This document shows positions 54,801 to 64,000 of a DNA stretch of 64,000 nucleotides, in pieces. The stretch spans positions 1 to 64,000 of the forward strand of contig ML978271.1 of NCBI GenBank assembly GCA_010015745.1. The letters run 5' to 3'. The notes below the pieces were generated by a model. It searched no databases, had not been told where the DNA came from, and worked only from the letters and a program-made list of their open reading frames with translations. A program made the translations under genes and the position numbers. This DNA is from Setomelanomma holmii. Taxonomy: Eukaryota; Ascomycota; Dothideomycetes; Pleosporales; Phaeosphaeriaceae. Within the stretch, counting starts at the first letter, position 1, and every line of letters begins with the position of its first letter.

Positions 54801-55633
54801 GCGAAATTGAGGAGGCGAGAAAAGAGCTCGAACGGAAAGCAGTAGAGAAAGAGAAGAAGGGCAGTAAACTCAGCTGGTGGAAGCGGAAAAAGGGCGACAA
54901 GAAAGAGTGGGAGGTCTACGACGAGCACTCGCAGCAGAAGTCGGCGACCCTTGATAAGGATGCGGACCCAGCTAAGCTTGCCGAAAGCAATATCATGTTC
55001 GACATCGACGCAATACGCCGAGAACTCGCGCTCACGGCGCTAGAAAGCAAGCCGTACGATGCCGACGAACGCGAATTCGAAATCAAGGAGATCAAGAGTA
55101 CTCTGCCACCAATGAAGATCGAACTGCCGCCCGCACCAAAGGAAAGTCCGTACTCGAATCTTAGAGAGACGAAGAGCTACAACGACAGCCTTGGCATATC
55201 GGCCGCCGACGCGTCGAAAGCGAGTAGCTCAAAAGACCTGCCTACCACGAATGGCACACACACGCCCAACGGCAAGAAGCAAAGTTTCGAGGAGTACGAC
55301 GAAGGCGACGCAGAAGAGATTAGCATGACGTTCGACTCTTCGTTCCGTGAACCGAGTCCTTTGCCAGCAGCAAAGAAGTCACCCCTGCCTGCATCGCACA
55401 CCCCAGAACGAGCGTCGTCGCCCTGGGCCGGCACTCCCACTAAACCCTCAGCTCCAGTCGCGGCGCCAACATGGGATGATCCACCATCGCCCGAGCGTCC
55501 GCCCCTGTACACAGCCAAAACAGCCCCGCTGAACGGAACGCCTGCGACTTCTGATCCATTGCATAACGCGTGGGCGGATGAGTTTGAGGATGATTTTGGA
55601 CAGGAGAAGGAGGTGAAGATGAGTTTTATGTGA
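51888..55633 (+). CDS. DUF726 lipase-like membrane protein
   Basis: Three exons, 51888-54062, 54112-54514 and 54564-55633, give 1215 aa. The first 330 residues are acidic and Ser/Thr/Pro-rich. A conserved region starts at GQRVAYVGLVRLAMVELE. A Gly/Ala-rich hydrophobic stretch lies near residues 580-645 (LAFMGLATVGGGLVIGLSAG and following). LIITLAGWMNGKVDD precedes the hydrolase core. The nucleophile elbow VGFSLGSRV carries Ser798, within TLVGFSLGSRVIFSCLKEL. VQNVYMFGTPV and NGYATNDWILGYLFRATSGG follow. This is the DUF726 family (yeast Mil1 and human TMCO4 belong to it). The C-terminal 270 residues are charged and disordered and end in an acidic DEFEDDFGQEKE. A phospholipase or lipase role is inferred only. 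Confidence 0.9.
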
Positions 55634-56427
55634 TTGGGTTTGGCGACGGGTGGACAGCTGGTCACTGTTGCTTGTTTGTGTTTCTTGTTGCATTTTTAGC
55701 GTCGCATTTTATGGTCAGGCTAGGTTGGATTTGGTAAGGTGGGCGTTTCGAGTAATGGCGTTCCCTGATGCGTTGTGGGTGCCGATTTGGAGCATTCAAA
55801 ATCGCGATCGGTGTAGATACCGACATATTATTACTCTCTTTCGAGCCAGCTTCGGGCTTGGCATATACCAGACCTCAACATCTTCAAAGATTCCAGCTTT
55901 TACACTATCCTATCCCAGACGATCGGTGTGGCTCGAGGTCTGCCAAGAATATTTCCACGCTGTTGACACGTGACCTCAACATCCCTTTCACCTTCACCAT
56001 TGCCCTCGGAGAGATGGTACCTTCCCAATCCGGCAAGTCTACTGCAGTGTCGATTGCTGAGAAAAATAGAGTGAAGGTTTGGTCCTTCAGGTATACCTTT
56101 TCGAGTACTGTATCAAGGTGACTGAAATGGTAGCAAGGTAGACGCGTACTATTCACCCGCTCGTTGCATTTTTGAATGGCATTGAAGATTTGTCTGATTG
56201 TGAAGGTACCATCTCTGCGGGAAGGCTGTTGGGAATATGGGAAGAATGGAGGGTGAGTTCGAAGGTGAGGATGTAGATGTAGAGTAAAATCTCATGACCC
56301 CATTCAAGTTTGGTTTTCAATTGTAATTGATACGCGAGTTGCCGTATTAGCCTGTTCAGGTTACCGTGGTGGGAAATCCCAGTTGTTGGTCTGAAATGAT
56401 GGGGTTTGAGGTTTCCTGAGTGCATGC
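55634..56427. other. Intergenic with inverted duplication
   Basis: No gene supported. Holds two divergent inverted copies of a short sequence at about 56011-56048 and 56183-56216. Confidence 0.55.
56011..56216. repeat. Old inverted duplication
   Basis: GAGATGGTACCTTC at 56011 recurs on the other strand (complement ending near 56216), with the following CAATC-x-G-CAA-TCT region also matching. I estimate about three of every four bases match over 35 nt, and weak similarity extends outwards. It may be a decayed foldback element or gene fragment. Confidence 0.5.
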
Positions 56428-56568
56428 TAGATTGTAACGGTTTGGGCGTTGCCCAGATCGACTCTAGTACGAGTTGGGATAGCTCATGTACGACCATGTA
56501 TATAAGGAGCTCTGCCCACCTCAGATAGTCAATTCAGCGCAGTCCTCCCTCTGTACCGTTACATAGAT
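56428..56568. mobile_element. Solo LTR with 5-bp target duplication
   Basis: A 131-bp unit (56433-56563) starts TGTAACGGT and ends ACCGTTACA, a perfect 9-bp terminal inverted repeat with TG...CA ends. It is flanked by TAGAT on both sides (56428-56432 and 56564-56568). A TATATAAGG box lies about 80 bp in. No primer-binding site follows on either side, which fits a solo LTR left by recombination between the two LTRs of a full element. Its ends resemble those of the TRIM at 18765 (TGTGACGGT / ACCGTTACA) but the interior differs, so it is a related, separate family. A MITE is the alternative. Confidence 0.78.
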
Positions 56569-56746
56569 GAAGGAGGGGCTCAAGGGGTCAAGGCTTGGTC
56601 CGCCTTCAAGCCACGAACAGTGAGCAGAATCAGCAATGCGATGCTTCATTACTAACAGACCTCAATACAGCAAGGCACTCGTGCTTGTAGTATCATACTT
56701 TCATCCATAAATCTCAGCCCCTCGGGAAGTCACACTATACACCATC

Positions 56747-58092
56747 TCAATTCCATCTCTGAAAACTCGCCTCCGGCACCTTCACCTCAATCCTCCTCTC
56801 ATCCTCACTACTTCTCCTGTCCCACTCACACCTTACCAATGCCTCATGACTCCTCTCCCTCGTCAACCTCTCAAACTCAATGTCCGTATCCACACACTTC
56901 GTTACATCGCCTCTCTTCGCGCTCCCGCTGACACTTCCAACAACTCCCACGCCCCGACTTCCACATCCCTCCGCATAGCCCCGCTTACCGCCGTTGTTCG
57001 ATGAATACGACGGATACGTTGTAACGGTCTGGCCACGCACTCGCCTCACTACGCGACGCACGTGTTTGACGAACGCGGGCAGGACGGGTAAACAAGCAGC
57101 CAGAAACCCGAACATGAGTTCCGGCTCGACCCATTTACCCATTTGGCCCGCAACAAACGTCACGTCTGTTGCGTAGTACAATTTGATGGCGAAGTACAGC
57201 CGAAACGCTGATGCTGTGCACGCTAGGAGACCGATCATGAACACGATGCTCAGCCCGAATCTGCGCCGGCGATCAAGATTCAGGCTCCATATGACGGGTT
57301 GCGGGAGCAAAACGGTGATCAAGTCGCTCAGCGTATTGATACTTGCTGAAATAATGTGCACGATGAGATGGTGTGGTCCACAGGTGCCGGGGACGCGGAA
57401 GTCCCATACTTTGTGGAGGGGGCGGCAGGTGAGGAACTGGAAGAAGAAGAGCGCGAGGTAGAATGCTACGTTGAGGAAGAGGAAGAAGTCGATTGTGAGG
57501 CGGAGGAGGCGAGATCGAGTGGACTTGGTGGACGAGGTGGAGATGCGCGGGAGCACGATGCGCCGGATTTGGAGGATGATGGCGACTTTGAGGGTGAGGG
57601 CGACGACGGCGTATATGGCTGATGAGAGGTGGAAGAGCTGTGGTGGTCATGAGTATACATTGTTTGGGAGGTATGGTCTTGCTAGGGCCAAAGTACCTTT
57701 GCGTTGAGTATTGCAAATGCGGTTGTAACGTTCCATTGATGTATGCCGAATGGAAGGTTCTCTAACTGGAAGATGAGGACGTGGAAACCGGCGAACGCGA
57801 GCCAAGATGCAAGTAGCCACCCTTTTGAGTATCAGCACGGTAAAGAGTAACTTCAACGAGATCGTTCAATGTCGGGAAAATGGCAATGGCGCTTACAGTC
57901 CTCAACGAACATGTTTCGTACAACGATGTGCTTCGTGTATAAACGCATCCATACTGCCAGAGTCACCAGAATGAGTTGCAGAACCGCGACTCCAGGTGCT
58001 CTCAAGCTAGGAGGGTCTTGGAAGTTTGGTATGACGCAGGGAGGTGGAGCGAGAGCGGGAAGGTTGAGGAACTCCTCAGAGTCTAGCTGCAT
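56747..58092 (-). CDS. Fungal rhodopsin-domain (SAT4-type) integral membrane protein
   Basis: Three exons give 403 aa: 58092-57897, 57821-57697 and 57637-56747. Seven membrane helices are visible: the first around VAVLQLILVTLAVWMRLY, the second around WWLLASWLAFAGFHVLIF, and others from exon 3 (SSAIYAVVALTLKVAIIL, FFLFLNVAFYLALFFFQFL, HIISASINTLSDLITVLLP, FGLSIVFMIGLLACTASAF and MFGFLAACLPVLPAFV). The NMFVEDWWLLASW segment and the CRPLHKVWDF region, with C before the extracellular loop, are typical of the fungal rhodopsin-like family. The C-terminal 130 residues are cytosolic, Arg/Ser/Gly-rich and variable. These proteins are numerous in Pezizomycotina and mostly of unknown role; some act as receptors. 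Confidence 0.87.
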
Positions 58093-58871
58093 TGTGCTGG
58101 ATGCTCCTCTGTGTTGTATGAGGCATTGCATTCAATCTCTGTTCTGGTTAAGGACGTTTGCAAAAATTGATGTATGAACCATGAAACCCTGAGTGCGGTG
58201 ATGCCTGATGCGAAGAGCGCCATTGAGTGCTGATGCAGTGCACGGCAAGCATGCTGCCGATGCTCACAGATTCCAGGCTGCATGTCGACGGTACGCATTC
58301 GGGGCGCGTCCTTCATCTACCTCGGTCTCATGAGACGGTTGGGTCGTTCACCCATGCAGTATAAAGATGGGAACCATTGGCGGAAAAAGCGGCGTAGTAC
58401 CTCTTTCGCTCTCATTGTCGCCATGGATTGAGAACAGCCAGGACCGCCCGCCACTAATAAGCAAGAACGTGTGCAACGGGATGAGGCGAAATCTTTGTCA
58501 TGTTGGTGCGACAATCTGACATGCAGTTTCTCCATTAAGGCTCGTGGCTCAAGCCCTGCGTCTGGGAGCACAAAGGTTGAGTTTCGCATCGTATGCATCT
58601 TATTGGAATGATGTACCTTCATCACGGTGAGTAAGACTCCACCCCTTGACTGAAACTGGTCTGCGATGTGAACATTAGATGCATTGGATGCTGCAAGCCC
58701 TCCCGTTGTTGCTGTGAAGATATTGTACTTGGCCTAGTATGTTGTAGGACTACCAATAGTATGGAGCGTCAGTAAGCGACTCCGCATCGACTTCCCCGGA
58801 CCAGGATTCGGGACGGCAGGACCTGCGTGTCCAAGAGATGGGGTTCCTGAAACATACCAAGGTCGATCACA
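58093..58871. other. Intergenic, nothing recognised
   Basis: 779 bp upstream of the rhodopsin-domain gene and downstream of PRP16; no coding signal I can support. Confidence 0.6.
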
Positions 58872-61823
58872 TCAGCGCCGCCGAAACTTTGATTTCGCCC
58901 CAATCACTGGCCTTTTCACAACGCCGTCTTCTACCTCTCTCTTCTTGTTTAGGACAGCCTTCTTGATCAGTGGCCCATTCTCTTCTTCTACGATTCTGCG
59001 CTCTTCTCGTGCCTTGTCTTCCGCCATCTTAGCTTCAAGTTCTGCTTTGCGATTGAACTCAGTCTCCATGACGCGCTTGTCGCGTGCGGAATAGCCCTTC
59101 TCCTTGATCGAGTAGAAGACTGCTCCTAGATCCGCGAGCCAATGTGGATCGACAGACGTGACACAGGACATGTACTCCTTTGATGTAAGGATGAGTTCGT
59201 GGTACACCACGTAATCTGGCAGATATCCCAAGCCGTATAGCGCACTTGTTGGGTGCAACTGGATCGTGACGCTCGTGCGGAGATTGATGTACTCGCCAAT
59301 GCCCTTGACTTTGGCCGCTTGGTGGTAGTATCCTGAGCAGATACATTTGCGCAGAATATCCCAGTCTGTACCACAGCTCACAAGCGGCATCTTCTGCTTC
59401 TCCATGATGTCGCGAATCTGGTCTCGAATCTCCTTTGCTCGGCGGAGAGCCTTCGGGTGCAAGAAATGGCGCACGCACCAACCATCCGAGTGACCATTGA
59501 CTTTCCACTGCGTATATATGTGCAGGAGAGTCAGGTGGTCGGATTCAGGCACGAAGAACTTTTCATGTGCTGCGTCTGACTCCTCTTGACGCTCCTTTGG
59601 CCGGTAAAGGACGCTAGGTACCGAAAGCATCGCCACAATAGTCAGCATCTCCTCGCTACACTCATACTCTACAGCTGTTATAACGAGCTTTGCAAGCGAA
59701 GGGTCCATCGGGAAGGCTGTCATCGTGCGACCAAGCGAAGTGAGATCACCAATGTTGTCCAGCGCACCAAGTGCCCATAGATCGAAAAGTGAAGTCGTGA
59801 TGGTGTCTTGAGGTGGTGGGTCCATGAAGTCAAAGTCAAGAAGATCTTTGACACCAAGTGACTTCAACAGAAGGACGGTGTTTGCCAGATTTGTCCGTTG
59901 AATCTCAGGAATAGTCTGGATGTAGAATTCGTCTCTGAACGCCCTCTCGGTGTAAAGATGGAAGCATTTTCCAGGTCCCGTTCGTCCTGCGCGACCGGCG
60001 CGCTGCGATGCGTTCGCTTGTGAAATTGGCGTGATCTGTAGAGTGTCCATGCCCATCTTCGGGTTGTAGACTTTGAGCTTAGAGAAGCCCGAGTCAACAA
60101 CGTACATGATACCATCAACCGTCAAACTCGTCTCTGCAATGTTTGTAGCGACGATGACCTTGCGCACGCCCGGAGCAGCCCGGTCGAAAATTTTAGCCTG
60201 TAGGTCTGCAGGCATCTGACTGTAGATAGGCAAGATACTGAGCTTCGGAGGATCGTTGAGAAGCTTGAGTCGTTCGGCGACAAGCTCGCAGGTGATCTCG
60301 ATATCTTCCTGACCAGTCATAAAGACCAGAATATCGCCAGGTCCTTGAGATACGTGAATCGCCAAGACTTGCTTCACGGCACTGTCAACATAATCCTCAC
60401 ATGGCGATCGGGAGTACTGAATGTCGACAGGAAACGTGCGTCCTGGAATGATGAACTCAGGGGCGCCTCCATAGAAGCGCGAGAAGCGGTCGGCGTTCAT
60501 CGTTGCAGAAGTGACGATCAGCTTGAGGTCGCGCCTTCGAGCAAGCACCTTTTTGATTAGGCCCATCAACACGTCCGTATTGAGAGCTCTCTCGTGGGCC
60601 TCGTCCATGATGATGCAGGAGTATCTGTCCAGATCCGGCTCGTTGAGCGACTCTCGAAGTAAGACACCATCAGTCATGTACTTGATCTTGGTTTCTTTGC
60701 TGGTGCAATCCTCGAAACGAATTGCATAGCCCACTAGCCCCCCCAATTTGACCTCCATCTCTTCGCTGACTCGCTTCGCGACGCTCATGGCTGCTACGCG
60801 TCGTGGCTGCGTACATCCAATGAGACCCTGGTTAGCATAACCATCCTCATATAAGAATTGAGTCAACTGCGTTGTCTTTCCTGATCCTGTCTGGCCGACC
60901 ACTATAATGACTTGGTTGTCTCGGATGACTCGAAGCAGATCTTCGCGCACTGCAAATGCAGGTAGGTACTGTCTTTGCTCTCTGAGCGTTTTGCTTTTGC
61001 TGAAGGCGCTCGCGCCTTCTTGCTTGCTGAGATGCTTTGCGAATTTACTCCCTCCATTTTTCTCTTCCTCTCCTGGCATAGGAGCGGCACTGTCTCCATC
61101 ATCGTCCTTGACACCCATTATGTTGCCCAATGTGGTGCCCTTCGCGCTAGTTGCCTCTTGTGCATGTTTCTGGCGCTCTTTCTGCTGCCTCTTTTCCTTC
61201 ACGACCCGGCTGCCCCTGCGGCTGAACACCGCCATGTCGCTCTGCGGGTCGCGAACAGCCGGTACTGGATCGATTTGCTTTGTAAATACCGTCTTTCCGT
61301 CCAAGAATGGTGGCTTGAGATCATGAACAAGGATATGTACCCGCATGCCCTCTTCATCATCGTTGAAGTCATCATCAAAATGCCTTCTTTGCGCCACTCC
61401 AGATTGCAGCATGCGGTTGGTCTCCCACGCATCCACGTCTTTCTGCTTCTGCTGTGCTCTCATACTGGCTCGATTGTTCTGCTTCTTCTCCGTCAACGTC
61501 GCCTCCCTCTGCGCATCCAGCCACGAGCTTTCAGCGCCGCCAAAAGGGTTGTGAGTATCATCGCCGAAGGTGTGCCCATTCTCCTCGCCGCCGTACCAGT
61601 CGCGGTCCAATGCCATGGAATCGAATTCCTCAACCAAAGGCTCGGGGCCCGCAAAGGACTTTTGGTGTGGAGCAGAGCCATTCTCGTGTATGCGCGGCGT
61701 GTGTGCTCGAGATGATGCAGGTGAGTCTCGGTTCTGGTTGGGCTTGCGGAACTTGGGTCGCGGCGCAATGGAATACTCCTCGGAATCGAGCTTGCGCCGC
61801 TTTGGACTGTGGCCTCGGTTCAT
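58872..61823 (-). CDS. PRP16: Pre-mRNA splicing DEAH-box ATPase Prp16
   Basis: An intronless 983-aa protein. The N-terminal 250 residues are charged, with DRDWYGGEENGHTFGDDTHN and the TLGNIMGVKD segment typical of Prp16/DHX38. The helicase core has motif I GQTGSGKTT (about 310-318), CTQPRRVAAMSVAKRV, motif II DEAH (407-410), motif III SATMNA, then a VATNIAETSLTVDGI block and motif VI QRAGRAGRTGPG. The winged-helix/ratchet and OB-fold region follows, including WCVRHFLHPKALRRA and HPTSALYGLGYLPDYVVYHE. Prp16 uses ATP to remodel the spliceosome after branching, before exon ligation. Length is usual for filamentous fungi. It is divergent from PWP1, with 154 bp between start codons. Confidence 0.95.
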   Translation of the reverse strand: MNRGHSPKRRKLDSEEYSIAPRPKFRKPNQNRDSPASSRAHTPRIHENGSAPHQKSFAGPEPLVEEFDSMALDRDWYGGEENGHTFGDDTHNPFGGAESSWLDAQREATLTEKKQNNRASMRAQQKQKDVDAWETNRMLQSGVAQRRHFDDDFNDDEEGMRVHILVHDLKPPFLDGKTVFTKQIDPVPAVRDPQSDMAVFSRRGSRVVKEKRQQKERQKHAQEATSAKGTTLGNIMGVKDDDGDSAAPMPGEEEKNGGSKFAKHLSKQEGASAFSKSKTLREQRQYLPAFAVREDLLRVIRDNQVIIVVGQTGSGKTTQLTQFLYEDGYANQGLIGCTQPRRVAAMSVAKRVSEEMEVKLGGLVGYAIRFEDCTSKETKIKYMTDGVLLRESLNEPDLDRYSCIIMDEAHERALNTDVLMGLIKKVLARRRDLKLIVTSATMNADRFSRFYGGAPEFIIPGRTFPVDIQYSRSPCEDYVDSAVKQVLAIHVSQGPGDILVFMTGQEDIEITCELVAERLKLLNDPPKLSILPIYSQMPADLQAKIFDRAAPGVRKVIVATNIAETSLTVDGIMYVVDSGFSKLKVYNPKMGMDTLQITPISQANASQRAGRAGRTGPGKCFHLYTERAFRDEFYIQTIPEIQRTNLANTVLLLKSLGVKDLLDFDFMDPPPQDTITTSLFDLWALGALDNIGDLTSLGRTMTAFPMDPSLAKLVITAVEYECSEEMLTIVAMLSVPSVLYRPKERQEESDAAHEKFFVPESDHLTLLHIYTQWKVNGHSDGWCVRHFLHPKALRRAKEIRDQIRDIMEKQKMPLVSCGTDWDILRKCICSGYYHQAAKVKGIGEYINLRTSVTIQLHPTSALYGLGYLPDYVVYHELILTSKEYMSCVTSVDPHWLADLGAVFYSIKEKGYSARDKRVMETEFNRKAELEAKMAEDKAREERRIVEEENGPLIKKAVLNKKREVEDGVVKRPVIGAKSKFRRR

Positions 61824-61977
61824 TGTAGCAGGATGTAATTTGTGGTGGAGGATTGGTCGAGGAAAGGTTGATGCTGGCCGGGAGTCCGCAAAAGTCTTAT
61901 CGATAATAGCATTATCAAAAAAAGTTGTCCCACCATGCTCTTGCCCACACTGCCTTTACTTTCCTCACAACTCCACT
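61824..61977. promoter_or_regulatory. Very short bidirectional promoter, PRP16 / PWP1
   Basis: 154 bp between divergent start codons is the shortest head-to-head spacing in the window. It contains an AT-rich core (TCGATAATAGCATTATC), itself a partial inverted repeat. Both genes act in nuclear RNA or ribosome biogenesis. Confidence 0.65.
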
Positions 61978-63671
61978 ATGTCTATGATCACAGCAACCAC
62001 ATGGGTGCCGCGTGGATTTGCGGCGCCCTTTCCCTCCAAATACGAATTCGACGAGGACGAGTACGACCGCATATCGAAACTTGCGAACCTGCAATTAGAG
62101 GATGCAAAGGAAGACCTAGAAGAAGCGCAGGCCGAAGCTAATGGCAGTAGCAACGGGGCTTCAGGAAAATCCTCAAAGAAGAAGGACGACGAGTCAGCTC
62201 AATCTACCCATGCACAACATACATCTCTGACTACCGTAGGGACGACGACGATGACCTCAAAGAGTACGATCTCGAGCACTATGATGATGAAGTCGAAGAG
62301 GGCAACGGCGATACAATGGCCATGTTTGGCAACGTGAAGAATCTAGTGTTCCACGAAAACGACGAAGACGACCCATACATCACGATGCAAGGTGGAGACG
62401 ACGAGGACGACGAGGAGCGAGAAGAACTTCAAATTCTGGCAACCGACAACCTAGTCTTGGCTGGGCGCATAGAAGACGAGGTTGCGCATCTGGAAGTTTA
62501 CGTATACGAAGACGAGGACGACAACCTCTACGTACACCACGACATCATGCTGCCTGCGATACCGCTGGCCGTCGAGTGGCTTGATCTACCGGTCGGAAAG
62601 GCAGCGACAGGAAACGATGGCAAAGGCAACTTCGTGGCAATTGGCACAATGGACCCAGATATCGAGATCTGGAACTTGGACGTCGTAGACAGCATGTACC
62701 CGGATGCTGTTCTAGGACAAGGCGCAGAAGACGCAGCCAATGCGGACAAGCCCAAAAAGAAGAAGAAAAAGAAGTCGAAGAAGGCCAATGACGACTTCCA
62801 CGTCGACTCGGTCCTCTCCCTGGCCGCCAATCGTCACCACCGAAACCTCCTCGCCTCTTCTTCTGCAGACAAGACGATCAAGCTGTGGGATCTAAATACA
62901 ACCAAATGCGCAAAATCTTACTCGTACCACACAGACAAGGTGTGCTCAGTGGCGTGGCATCCGGTCGAGTCCACCGTGCTACTCAGCGGCAGCTACGATC
63001 GAACTGTCGTGGCGGCGGATATGCGCACACCCGATGCGAATGCACCACGATGGGGTGTTGAGAGTGACGTCGAGACAGTGCGATGGAATCCTCACGATCC
63101 GAACTTCTTCTATGTCAGTATCGTGCCAGATGGTAACACAGCACCCTGCTAATGGTCTCAGGTCTCTACCGAGAACGGTATGATTCATTACCATGACACC
63201 CGTAATGCGCCCTCGGATCCCGCTGCCTCAAAGCCCGTCTGGGTGCTACAAGCCCACGACGAGTCCATCTCCTCGTTCGACATCAACCCAGTCATTCCTG
63301 GGTATTTGGTCACAGGCTCAACAGACAAGCAAATAAAGCTGTGGAACATTCAGTCGAGTGGGCCGAGCATGGTCGTGTCGCGAGACCTTGGGGTAGGACG
63401 AGTGTTCTCGACAACTTTCGCGCCCGATCAAGAAGTTGGTTTCCGGCTTGCTGTCGCAGGAAGCAAAGGCGCGGTTCAGATCTGGGATACGAGCACCAAT
63501 GCAGCGGTGCGAGCAGCTTTCGCTAGCAAAGTCCCAGCAATCAAGGGCGACGGTAAGGAGCGTCTTGTTGGCTTGGATGAGCCAGAAACGGACTCGGATA
63601 CTGAAGAGGGTGAGAGCGACGATGGAGAAGGCGAGGGCGAAGAAAAGGGCTGGGAGAGCATGGAGGAGTGA
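61978..63671 (+). CDS. PWP1: WD40 ribosome-biogenesis protein Pwp1
   Basis: Three exons give 532 aa: 61978-62192, 62240-63113 and 63162-63671. The N-terminus (SMITATTWVPRGFAAPFPSK) is diagnostic for Pwp1. Intron 1 falls in an acidic tract, after which DDDDDLKEYDLEHYDDE continues. WD40 repeats follow: FVAIGTMDPDIEIWNLD, LLASSSADKTIKLWDL, CSVAWHPVESTVLLSGSYD, YLVTGSTDKQIKLWNI and FRLAVAGSKGAVQIWDT. A poly-Lys tract (KPKKKKKKKSKK) sits between repeats 1 and 2. The tail is strongly acidic. Pwp1 takes part in large-subunit assembly (25S/5.8S processing) in the nucleolus. Both introns use GTCAG-type donors instead of GTAAG/GTACG, unusual for this window. Confidence 0.93.
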
Positions 63672-64000
63672 AAGGTGATCATGATACCCCATATGTCCTA
63701 CTACTTGTCTACGTCTCAAAAAAGGAGGGTCGTAGGTCTATGATGGCTGTTCCGTAGCACTTCCAGACACTGCGACATGGTAAATCGAAAGAACATTGAG
63801 CCATGCGCGTTGCGAGTGCGCACGTGTGGCGTCAGTTTCGGTCATTTCTGCCCTGAGCAGCGAGTGACGTGGATAACAATCCGGAATTCATCGACGGTAT
63901 TTCGCCGTCGTGTTTCACGAATTCTCCGCTCATCTTCCTTACCTTACTCTTGCGGCCCCTTCATCTCTTTTAGGTTGAGCAACGTCACCATTCTGGGACA
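63672..64000. other. 3' flank, nothing recognised
   Basis: 329 bp after PWP1 to the window edge. No gene supported; a new gene may begin just beyond. Confidence 0.5.

Overview
The window is nuclear DNA of a filamentous ascomycete (Pezizomycotina; a Dothideomycete is my best guess, from general resemblance only). The evidence is: short spliceosomal introns of about 45-70 nt with GTAAGT/GTACGT-type donors and CTRAC/CTAAT-type branch sites; monocistronic genes on both strands; and a eukaryotic housekeeping set including TOP1, ATP synthase gamma, complex I 49 kDa, PRP16, RSC4, a CaM kinase and Pal1. Most gene models below were spliced by hand from reading frame, splice sites and recalled family sequence, without any database search.

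Layout. 1-255: edge of a Ty1/copia-like retroelement on the minus strand (gag start, primer site, short LTR). 561-17607: dense genes: two hypothetical genes, an SH3-less LSB1/PIN3-like protein, a FAD monooxygenase, RSC4, CaM kinase, a small membrane-anchored protein, a DUF1294 membrane protein, Pal1, USB1 and a hypothetical gene. 17608-22798: gene-poor stretch of about 5.2 kb holding a complete 415-bp miniature LTR retrotransposon (TRIM) with a 5-bp target duplication. 22799-24752: bilirubin-oxidase-like multicopper oxidase. 25669-27553: tandem paralogous F-box-like genes. 28464-29935: NAD-dependent epimerase-like gene. 29936-31966: mostly empty. 31967-44457: TOP1, ATP3, RPC40, complex I 49 kDa and a DDR48-like repeat protein. 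44458-46881: sparse, with a decayed membrane-protein gene. 46882-55633: DUF2417 hydrolase, PP2A methylesterase, UTP23 and a DUF726 lipase-like protein. 55634-56746: solo LTR and an old inverted duplication. 56747-63671: rhodopsin-domain membrane protein, PRP16 and PWP1.

Functionally this is a conserved housekeeping segment. RNA and ribosome biogenesis recurs: USB1 (U6 snRNA end processing), PRP16 (splicing), RPC40 (Pol I/III), UTP23 and PWP1 (ribosome assembly). Mitochondrial energy genes (ATP3, 49 kDa) and signalling genes (CaM kinase, PP2A methylesterase) lie between. Several housekeeping genes are head-to-head with 150-275 bp between start codons, suggesting shared promoters. I saw no CRISPR array, rRNA, convincing tRNA gene or secondary-metabolite cluster.

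The most novel content is in the mobile elements. Three independent LTR-type elements can be recognised, none obvious from long open frames. Two share a primer-binding site matching the anticodon arm of initiator methionine tRNA, the half-tRNA priming known from Drosophila copia and yeast Ty5.
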